Position numbers and translations under genes: made by a program. This document shows, piece by piece, positions 1-5,129 of a stretch of 5,388 nucleotides of DNA. The DNA is from Acholeplasmataceae bacterium. Lineage in GTDB: Bacteria; Bacillota_I; Bacilli_A; Acholeplasmatales; Acholeplasmataceae. Under the pieces are notes generated by a model that saw nothing but the letters and a program-made list of their open reading frames with translations, ran no database searches and was not told the origin of the DNA. The DNA lies in assembly GCA_003518475.1 (NCBI GenBank), contig DOYO01000068.1:1-5388 (forward strand), given 5' to 3'. Within the stretch, counting starts at the first letter, position 1; every line of letters starts with the position of its first letter.

Positions 1-138
1 AAATCACTCAATCTTTTATTAGAAACAGGGATTTTCGATCAAGTGATCAAAATGAAATATGATGTAGCAAACGATGAACTAGATAAATTAGATGATTATC
101 CAAAAACAATCGATAAAATGATTAAAAGAATTCACTAA
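1..138 (+). CDS. ntpA: V-type ATPase catalytic subunit A, C-terminal end only (partial)
   Basis: This is the last 45 codons of a gene that begins before the window, read in frame 1 and ending in TAA at 136-138. The visible tail contains a segment FDQVIKMKYDVANDEL. It resembles the C-terminal helical part of V/A-type ATPase subunit A, where a stretch of the type 'REKIARMKY' followed by acidic residues is usual. The stronger evidence is position: it lies 12 bases upstream of a clear subunit B gene, and A-B-D is the standard gene order in bacterial V-type ATPase operons such as ntp of Enterococcus hirae. Subunit A carries the catalytic nucleotide sites of the V1 hexamer, but none of its P-loop region is in the window. 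The assignment is context-supported inference. Confidence 0.8.
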   Translation, partial: KSLNLLLETGIFDQVIKMKYDVANDELDKLDDYPKTIDKMIKRIH

Positions 139-144
139 AGGAGG
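137..144 (+). promoter_or_regulatory. Strong ribosome binding site of subunit B
   Basis: AAAGGAGG lies 6 bases before the ATG at 151 and overlaps the stop codon of subunit A. It is close to a full anti-Shine-Dalgarno complement. It fixes the subunit B start and suggests high, possibly coupled, translation after subunit A. Confidence 0.85.
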
Positions 145-150
145 GATTAT

Positions 151-1599
151 ATGAATCTCCAATATATCGGATTAGAAGAGATCAATGGACCCTTGATTTT
201 CCTAGATGACGTCACTGGCGTCGGCTTTGAAGAAATGGTTGAAATCAAGCTTTCTAATGGAGCTACTAGATATGGACGCGTTGTTCAAATCGAAGGTAAA
301 AAGGTAGCAATCCAAGTTTTCGAAGGCACGCACGACATCTCACTAGTCAATACCAAAACTAAATTTACGGGACATCCTGTTGAAATGTCTTTATCCAAGG
401 AAATACTTGGCAGAACATTCAATGGATCTGGCCGTCCAATCGATGGACTTGGTGAGGTGTTTGTTGATGAAAAGAAAAATATCAACGGATTTCCATTAAA
501 CCCGGTATCCAGAGTCTATCCAAGAAACTATATCCAGACTGGAATCAGCTCGATTGATGCTTTAACGACATTGATCAGAGGACAAAAGCTGCCTATTTTC
601 TCAGGATCAGGCATGCCGCATAACGAACTTGCCGTTCAAATCGTCAAGCAAGCAAAAATTGCTGATGCGAAGGGCGATAATTTTTGTATCGTATTTGCTG
701 CGATGGGTGTAAAAAACGACGTTGCGGATTACTTCAGACAATCATTTGAAGAAGCGGGCGTCATGAGCAAGGTCGTCATGTTTTTGAACCTTTCCAATGA
801 ACCGATCATCGAAAGAACATTGACTCCAAGATTTGCGTTAACCGCAGCAGAATATCTTGCTTATCAGCATGATATGCATGTTCTGGTTATCTTGACAGAT
901 ATTACCGCGTATTGCGAAGCGCTTCGTGAGTTTTCATCGTCAAAAGGTGAAATCCCAGGAAGAAAAGGCTTCCCTGGATACCTCTATTCTGATTTGGCTT
1001 CCCTTTATGAAAGAGCTGGTATTGTTACCAGTGCAAAAGGGTCCGTTACACAAATTCCAATCTTGACTATGCCTAATGATGACATCACGCATCCGGTGCC
1101 TGACTTGACTGGATATATCACAGAAGGACAGATTGTTTTAAGCAGAGATTTAAACCAAATCTCAGTTTATCCGCCTGTCGGCATACTTCCTTCCTTGTCC
1201 AGACTGATGAAGGATGGAATCGGAGCAGGATTTACCAGAGAAGATCATTCCTCAGTTGCGAATCAATTATTCGCATCCTATGCGACTGTTCAAGATGCAA
1301 GATCATTAGCTTCCGTTATCGGTGAAGATGAACTATCTCCAATAGACCGGAAATATATTGAATTCGGCAAACTATTTGAACAGCATTTCATCAATCAAGG
1401 CTTTGATACCAATAGAAGCATGAACGATACCTTGGATTTAGGATGGGATCTCTTATCTGTTCTCCCTTCAGATGAATTACATAGAGTGGATGAAAAAGTC
1501 TTGAAGAAATACTATAACCATCAACGCGCAGTTGAACGCTTCCATATCGTCACGAAACCAATTATTGGCGCTTTAAAAGGGGATGTAAAGTATGAATAG
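151..1599 (+). CDS. ntpB: V-type ATPase non-catalytic subunit B
   Basis: This encodes 482 residues of the B subunit, which alternates with subunit A in the cytoplasmic V1 (A3B3) head of a V/A-type proton or sodium ATPase. The N-terminal beta-barrel covers about residues 1-75 (INGPLIFLDDVTGVGFEE, VQIEGKKVAIQVFEGT). The nucleotide-binding domain has the degenerate P-loop SGSGMPHN at 151-158, typical of the non-catalytic subunit. It also has HVLVILTD at 243-250, PGRKGFPGYLY at 269-279 and DITHPVPDLTGYITEGQI at 311-328. LPSLSR ends in Arg351, which corresponds to the arginine finger (about Arg350 in E. hirae B). A helical C-terminal domain contains INQGF and LGWDLLSVLP. The protein is about 20 residues longer than the usual 458-465, mostly at the C-terminus. 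One deviation is Gly344 where the family normally has Asp or Asn. The start is fixed by a strong ribosome binding site, and the stop overlaps subunit D by 8 bases. Pumping direction and ion cannot be read from this subunit. Confidence 0.98.
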   Translation: MNLQYIGLEEINGPLIFLDDVTGVGFEEMVEIKLSNGATRYGRVVQIEGKKVAIQVFEGTHDISLVNTKTKFTGHPVEMSLSKEILGRTFNGSGRPIDGLGEVFVDEKKNINGFPLNPVSRVYPRNYIQTGISSIDALTTLIRGQKLPIFSGSGMPHNELAVQIVKQAKIADAKGDNFCIVFAAMGVKNDVADYFRQSFEEAGVMSKVVMFLNLSNEPIIERTLTPRFALTAAEYLAYQHDMHVLVILTDITAYCEALREFSSSKGEIPGRKGFPGYLYSDLASLYERAGIVTSAKGSVTQIPILTMPNDDITHPVPDLTGYITEGQIVLSRDLNQISVYPPVGILPSLSRLMKDGIGAGFTREDHSSVANQLFASYATVQDARSLASVIGEDELSPIDRKYIEFGKLFEQHFINQGFDTNRSMNDTLDLGWDLLSVLPSDELHRVDEKVLKKYYNHQRAVERFHIVTKPIIGALKGDVKYE

Positions 1600-2224
1600 T
1601 CAAATATTTCCTACCAAAGGAAATTTGATGGCACTCATAAAATCACATCAGCTTGCACAAAAAGGCTATGAACTCATGGACCGGAAAAGAAACATTCTGA
1701 TCCGTGAAATGATGAGTCTTCTTGCTGATGTCCGCTTAGTCCGTGAAGAACTTTCAAAGACCTACAAGATGGCATATCAAGCCCTTCAGGAAGCGAATAT
1801 CACCCTAGGAATCGTCAGTGATATCGCGAAATCAATTCCTCTGGATAACGGTGTAGATGTCACCTATAGAAGCGTCATGGGTGTTGAAATACCTAAGGTC
1901 ACACATGAAGCAGAACCCGTAAAAATCACATATGGCATCGGACATACCAATACGAAGTTCGACTATGCCTATAAGCAATTCCAGAAGGTCAGAGAACTGA
2001 CCGTCAAACTGGCTGAAATCGATAACTCAACCTATAGGCTCGCGAATGCGATCCGCAAGTCGCAAAAAAGAGCGAACGCTCTTGAAAATGTCGTCATTCC
2101 AAGATTTGCTGAAAATATTAAATACATCACAGAAGCCTTGGAAGAAAAGGAAAGAGAAGCTTTCACCAGACAGAAAGTCATCAAGTCCCAGCAAGAAAAG
2201 AAAAAAGCTCTTGAAACTGAATAA
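1592..2224 (+). CDS. ntpD: V-type ATPase subunit D (central rotor stalk)
   Basis: This encodes 210 residues, normal for subunit D, the coiled-coil shaft that rotates inside the A3B3 head and links it to the membrane rotor. The N-terminal helix carries the family pattern PTKGNLMALIKSHQLAQKGYELMDRKRNIL (about 7-36). A middle section has YRSVMGVEIPKV (92-103). The C-terminal helix has RANALENVVIPRFAENIKYITEALEEKERE (160-189), which matches the 'RVNALE..VIP...IRYI...L.E.ERE' signature, followed by a Lys/Gln-rich tail. The ATG at 1592 lies within the last codons of subunit B, in another frame. AAAAGGGG at 1575-1582 serves as its ribosome binding site, and this start keeps the conserved PTK near the N-terminus. 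It ends with tandem TAA TAA. No further ATPase gene follows, and a terminator lies directly downstream, so D is the last gene of this operon. Confidence 0.97.
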   Translation: MNSQIFPTKGNLMALIKSHQLAQKGYELMDRKRNILIREMMSLLADVRLVREELSKTYKMAYQALQEANITLGIVSDIAKSIPLDNGVDVTYRSVMGVEIPKVTHEAEPVKITYGIGHTNTKFDYAYKQFQKVRELTVKLAEIDNSTYRLANAIRKSQKRANALENVVIPRFAENIKYITEALEEKEREAFTRQKVIKSQQEKKKALETE

Positions 2225-2231
2225 TAAAAAC

Positions 2232-2268
2232 AGCCAACGCACTCCTTATTCAGGATTCTGCATTGGCT
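2232..2268. terminator. Bidirectional terminator between ntpD and yidD
   Basis: Arms AGCCAACGCA (2232-2241) and TGCATTGGCT (2259-2268) form a 10-position stem around a 17-base loop that holds a further TCC/GGA pairing (2243-2245 with 2253-2255). On the plus strand one position is a C-A mismatch, and a long T-rich tract (2268-2294) follows. On the minus strand the same position becomes a U-G wobble, so the stem is continuous, and GTTTTTATTATT follows. It can therefore stop transcription of both converging genes. Part of the hairpin is coding: the last codons and stop of yidD lie inside it. Confidence 0.8.
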
Positions 2269-2503
2269 TTTCTTTTTTGATTTTTATTTTTTTCTCTGGT
2301 ACTGGATCATATTTTGGTTTGAATAGCGGATTGCATGAAAGAATGCGCTTGGTTGTTAAGAAAGATGCCTTAACAAAATTGAAGCGGACATAGCATTCCT
2401 TTGCATATGCGGAGCATGTCGGCGTATGCCTACACTTATGATTTGAGTTTGGGGAGATGTCTTTTTGATACCATTCAATTAGTCTAATAGCCAGTTTTCT
2501 CAT
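2246..2503 (-). CDS. yidD: YidD membrane protein insertion efficiency factor
   Basis: This encodes 85 residues and matches the YidD (UPF0161, DUF37) family along its length. The N-terminal amphipathic helix is MRKLAIRLIEWYQKDISP, followed by CRHTPTCSAYA with the conserved cysteines and TCS.YA core, then KRILSCNPLFKPKYDPVP, the 'RI..C.P....GYDPVP' signature. In this family YidD is a small membrane-associated protein that helps YidC/Sec insert membrane proteins. Its usual neighbours (rpmH, rnpA, yidC) are absent and it stands alone, convergent with ntpD. The glycine normally before YDPVP is a lysine here. The tail after PVP is a short Lys-rich extension (KKIKIKKEK) that could bind acidic lipid headgroups or RNA, which is inference. 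The start has only a weak GGTG ribosome binding site behind a very short leader. Confidence 0.96.
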   Translation of the reverse strand: MRKLAIRLIEWYQKDISPNSNHKCRHTPTCSAYAKECYVRFNFVKASFLTTKRILSCNPLFKPKYDPVPEKKIKIKKEKPMQNPE

Positions 2504-2518
2504 TTTTTCACCGACTCT

Positions 2519-2546
2519 ATTATATCATTTATTCTAAAAATGTTAA
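2519..2546 (-). promoter_or_regulatory. Predicted sigma-A promoter for yidD
   Basis: Read on the minus strand, TTAACA (2541-2546, 5 of 6 to TTGACA) is followed after 16 bases by a perfect TATAAT (2519-2524). The expected transcription start is near 2512, only about 9 bases before the yidD ATG. This is a pattern match, not an experimental start site. Confidence 0.65.
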
Positions 2547-2570
2547 ATTTCATATTTTCTGCCAAAAACC

Positions 2571-2598
2571 TTATTCCCGAAAAAAATTATGCTATAAT
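2571..2598 (+). promoter_or_regulatory. Predicted extended -10 promoter for the EF-G paralogue operon
   Basis: TATAAT at 2593-2598 is preceded by TGC (2590-2592), giving the extended -10 form TGnTATAAT. The best -35 candidate, TTATTC at 2571-2576 with a 16-base spacer, is poor, which fits an extended -10 promoter. The predicted start near 2605 gives a leader of about 33 bases. It is arranged back to back with the yidD promoter; the two -35 regions are about 24 bases apart. Confidence 0.7.
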
Positions 2599-2625
2599 AA
2601 AGATATAGAATATGAAAACGATTAC

Positions 2626-2632
2626 AGGAGGT
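2626..2632 (+). promoter_or_regulatory. Strong ribosome binding site of the EF-G paralogue
   Basis: AGGAGGT lies 5 bases before the ATG at 2638. It is a near-consensus site that decides the start and keeps the GTPase P-loop 15 residues from the N-terminus, as in the family. Confidence 0.85.
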
Positions 2633-2637
2633 CAAGG

Positions 2638-4695
2638 ATGAAGGAGTACACCACCAAAGAGATTCGCAACATTGCAATTTTGGGACATCAGGGATCAGGC
2701 AAAACGAGTATTTCAGAGGCTCTACTTTATGTAGGCAAAGCGATTGAAAAAAAGGGAGAAGTTGAAAGAAAAAACACGGTTTCAGACTTTTTAGTCGAAG
2801 AACAGAATAAACTTTCCAGCCTTTCACTCAGCGTGATACCAGTTGAATGGAAGGACTATAAGTTAAACTTTATAGATGTTCCAGGTAGTGATGAATTTGT
2901 AGGAGATTTATCTCAAGCGTTAGAAGTCGTAAAAGGCGCAGTCATCATGATTGATGCCACCAAGGGTGTTGAAGTCGGTACCGAACGTGTTTGGGCTGAA
3001 ATTAGAAAACGTCATATCCCTGCAATCTTATACATCAACAAGATGGATAAGGAAAATGTTAAATTTGAAACTGTACTAGAAGCTATTAGAGAAAAATTAG
3101 GTAAGAAAGCAGTTCCTTTCTGCTGGCCGATCGGACATGAAGAAAACTTTGAAGGATTCGTCAATGTCATTGAGATGAAAGCCCGTATATTTGATGGTAC
3201 TGATAGTCATGATGCTGAAATTTGGGATGAAAAGAAACCCAAGGTAGAAGAGCTTCATAACATGATTTTAGAAAGCGTCGCTGAAACCTCTGAAGAATTG
3301 TTGGATTTGTATCTTTCAGGAGAAGAAATCCCAGAACAAAAGATTAAAGAAGCGCTTCGTGCAGGCATTATGGAAGGTGAATTGACTCCAGTGATCGTTG
3401 GTAGTGCAACGAAGACGATTGGTGTCAGAACTTTATTAAATATGCTGATTGATTATCTTCCAGCACCAGACGAACTCCGTCCTCTTGTTGGAAAAGATGC
3501 GAAGACCGGTGAAGAAGTCACCAGACTTACTCATGATGACGAACCATTCTCCGCTTATGTTTTTAAAACTTTAGTTGACCCATTTCTTGGTGCAATTAAC
3601 TTTCTCAAGATCAATTCAGGTACTCTGAAGCTTGGACAGGAATTTGTCCTATCCAACAAAGGAGAAACTAAAAAAATAACCAATCTGTTCGCCATTCGCG
3701 GCAAATCACAGATTCCATGTGATTTATTTCATGCTGGAGATATGTGTTCAGTTGCTAAAATTGAAGGTATTGAAACAGGAGATACACTAGCTGATCCAAA
3801 GAGCCAGATTGTTTATCCTCCAGTCGCTATTCCAACACCAGTCATTTATATCGCAGTTCATCCTAAAAATAAGAATGATGAAGATAAGATTTCGATGGCT
3901 TTACACCGTTTAAATACTGAAGATCCAACCTTTGTCATCCAACGTAACAAGGAAACCTCACAACTCCTTCTTGGCGGACAGGGCATGACCCATTTGAATT
4001 ATGTTCTTGAACGCATGAAGACCATGTTCAAGGTTGATATTGAAATTGATGATCAGAAGATTGTATATCGTGAAACTATTAAAAAGACAGTTTCTGCAGA
4101 AGGCAAACACAAGAAGCAATCAGGCGGAGCAGGTCAATTCGGTCACGTTTGGATCAAGTTTGAACCATCAGAAAAATTATTTGAATTCTCTGAAGATGTT
4201 TTCGGTGGCGCTGTGCCAAGAAACTACTTTCCAGCTGTTGAAAAAGGGTTGCTGGAAATTATCGAAAGCGGTCCGCTTGCCGGATTCCCTGTCATCAATT
4301 TGAAAGCGACATTATATGATGGATCATTCCATCCAGTAGACTCCAATGAAATATCATTCAAGCTTGCTGCTGCACTCGCTTTTAAAGAAGCGATGAAAAC
4401 AGCTCAGCCTACGATTCTTGAACCAATCGTCAAGGTTGAAGTCACTATCAAGGACCAATTCGTTGGTGATGTCATGGGTGATATGAACAAGCGTCGCGGC
4501 AGAGTGCTAGGCATGAACCAGTCTGAAGGATTCCAAATGGTTATCGCTGAAGTTCCAGAAGCGGAAATTGTTAAATATGCAATCGATTTAAAAGCAATGA
4601 CACAGGGCAGTGGATCATTTACAAGAGAATTCTTGAGATATGAAGAAGTACCACACCAACTAATTGATAAAATCGTAGAAGCTTATAAAAAGTAA
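2638..4695 (+). CDS. fusA2: Elongation factor G paralogue (EF-G2/FusA2-like translational GTPase)
   Basis: This encodes 685 residues with all five EF-G domains. The G domain has G1 GHQGSGKT (16-23), G3 DVPG (80-83), G4 NKMD (134-137) and G5 GSA (255-257). Domain II starts near 302 and domain III follows it. Domain IV runs from YRET at 477 and holds tip loops SGGAGQFGH (495-503) and YDGSFHPVDSNE (560-571), with His565 at the tip. Domain V runs from about 592 and contains MTQGSGSFTREF. Family knowledge: EF-G moves tRNA and mRNA through the ribosome and splits ribosomes with RRF. Several features point to the paralogue class rather than housekeeping FusA. G1 is GHQGSGKT rather than AHIDAGKT. The switch I 'RGITI' is replaced by KLSSLSL, with Ser61 at the G2 Thr. 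The catalytic His after DxPG is Ser84. The gene is also not next to rpsL, rpsG or tuf. It has its own promoter, ends in TAA TAA and heads an operon with a zinc-knuckle gene and hpf. Full-length EF-G identity is certain; the paralogue class is well supported but inferred. Confidence 0.95.
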   Translation: MKEYTTKEIRNIAILGHQGSGKTSISEALLYVGKAIEKKGEVERKNTVSDFLVEEQNKLSSLSLSVIPVEWKDYKLNFIDVPGSDEFVGDLSQALEVVKGAVIMIDATKGVEVGTERVWAEIRKRHIPAILYINKMDKENVKFETVLEAIREKLGKKAVPFCWPIGHEENFEGFVNVIEMKARIFDGTDSHDAEIWDEKKPKVEELHNMILESVAETSEELLDLYLSGEEIPEQKIKEALRAGIMEGELTPVIVGSATKTIGVRTLLNMLIDYLPAPDELRPLVGKDAKTGEEVTRLTHDDEPFSAYVFKTLVDPFLGAINFLKINSGTLKLGQEFVLSNKGETKKITNLFAIRGKSQIPCDLFHAGDMCSVAKIEGIETGDTLADPKSQIVYPPVAIPTPVIYIAVHPKNKNDEDKISMALHRLNTEDPTFVIQRNKETSQLLLGGQGMTHLNYVLERMKTMFKVDIEIDDQKIVYRETIKKTVSAEGKHKKQSGGAGQFGHVWIKFEPSEKLFEFSEDVFGGAVPRNYFPAVEKGLLEIIESGPLAGFPVINLKATLYDGSFHPVDSNEISFKLAAALAFKEAMKTAQPTILEPIVKVEVTIKDQFVGDVMGDMNKRRGRVLGMNQSEGFQMVIAEVPEAEIVKYAIDLKAMTQGSGSFTREFLRYEEVPHQLIDKIVEAYKK

Positions 4696-4700
4696 TAACC

Positions 4701-4736
4701 AACAAGCCCAACTAATATCAATTAGGAGGGCTTGTT
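4701..4736 (+). promoter_or_regulatory. Two-tier hairpin sequestering the ribosome binding site of the next gene
   Basis: The outer stem AACAAGCCC (4701-4709) pairs perfectly with GGGCTTGTT (4728-4736). A 2x2 internal loop (AA/GA) follows, then an inner stem CTAAT (4712-4716) with ATTAG (4721-4725) closed by the tetraloop ATCA. The Shine-Dalgarno sequence AGGAGGG (4724-4730) lies entirely inside, and the stem ends on the base before the ATG at 4737. The hairpin starts 5 bases after the EF-G stop codon, so a terminating ribosome would cover part of the 5' arm. This suggests translational coupling or a regulated switch. It has no U-tract, so an intrinsic terminator is unlikely. Confidence 0.75.
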
Positions 4737-5129
4737 ATGCTTTGTGAGCTATGTGGTAAAAAAGTAAAAACAAAAAAGAGTATATTCAATCTTTTCGAAC
4801 CGGAAATTCATCATCTTTGTGAAATGTGCTATCGAAAATATCCGCTCAACATGAAATATCAGGTTATTCCGATTGAACATGGTCAGATACATCATTATTT
4901 GATGAACGCGCCAATCATCAGTTCAATCGCATACATGTCATTTCTCAAACCTTATTATCAAGACTATTTACTTCGCTATAAAAACTGTATATTTCTTTAT
5001 TTCGATGAAATTTCCGATCAGGATTTAATCATGATGGATTACTTGAAGTTAGGCGATTTATACGTCGTCTCACTTTATGAAAATATAGAAAAAAAGGAGA
5101 AAAACTATGAAATTCGAAGTCGTAGGTAA
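4737..5129 (+). CDS. Small zinc-knuckle protein, possibly a reduced ComFC relative
   Basis: This is an intact 130-residue reading frame with no confident family. The N-terminus has CELC (3-6) and CEMC (28-31), a four-cysteine zinc-binding pattern, with His25 and His26 nearby and an NLFEP segment between the pairs. That spacing and the central 'LF' resemble the N-terminal zinc ribbon of ComFC, the competence phosphoribosyltransferase-like protein that lies just upstream of hpf in many Bacilli. ComFC is usually about 220-240 residues with a PRPP-binding loop, and nothing like that loop is present. The rest (about 43-120) is rich in Tyr, Ile and Leu and could form a small alpha/beta domain, with a charged tail. 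I see no signal peptide or transmembrane segment. Its ribosome binding site is inside a hairpin and its 3' end overlaps hpf by 23 bases, so it is probably co-translated with its neighbours. Function is unknown; a nucleic-acid- or ribosome-associated role is only a guess. Confidence 0.75.
   Translation: MLCELCGKKVKTKKSIFNLFEPEIHHLCEMCYRKYPLNMKYQVIPIEHGQIHHYLMNAPIISSIAYMSFLKPYYQDYLLRYKNCIFLYFDEISDQDLIMMDYLKLGDLYVVSLYENIEKKEKNYEIRSRR

Noticed and set aside
207..216. Palindrome TGACGTCA inside the subunit B gene
   Set aside because: It is a single short palindrome in conserved coding sequence with no repeat partner or regulatory context; chance is the better explanation.
2046..2393. 115-codon plus-strand open frame across the end of ntpD, the terminator and antisense to yidD
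   Set aside because: It starts inside ntpD in another frame, has no ribosome binding site, crosses a terminator, and gives low-complexity Lys/Ser-rich then Phe-rich sequence. It is a shadow frame.
2548..2617. Inverted repeat TTTCATATT (2548-2556) and AATATGAAA (2609-2617) around the EF-G paralogue promoter
   Set aside because: The arms are short, AT-rich and 52 bases apart in an AT-rich spacer. A chance match is likely, and there is no symmetry typical of an operator.
2543..2827. 94-codon minus-strand open frame over the promoter region and start of the EF-G paralogue
   Set aside because: It is antisense to conserved GTPase motifs, has no recognisable family pattern and would run through both predicted promoters.
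4664..4689. TTGATA (4664-4669) and TATAAA (4684-4689) as a promoter for the zinc-knuckle gene and hpf
   Set aside because: The spacer is only 14 bases, well short of 16-18, and the elements lie inside the EF-G coding end. It is not convincing without transcript data.
5043..5089. TTGAAG (5043-5048) and AT-rich TATAGA (5084-5089) as an hpf promoter
   Set aside because: The spacing is about 35 bases, and no acceptable -10 lies 16-18 bases after TTGAAG.
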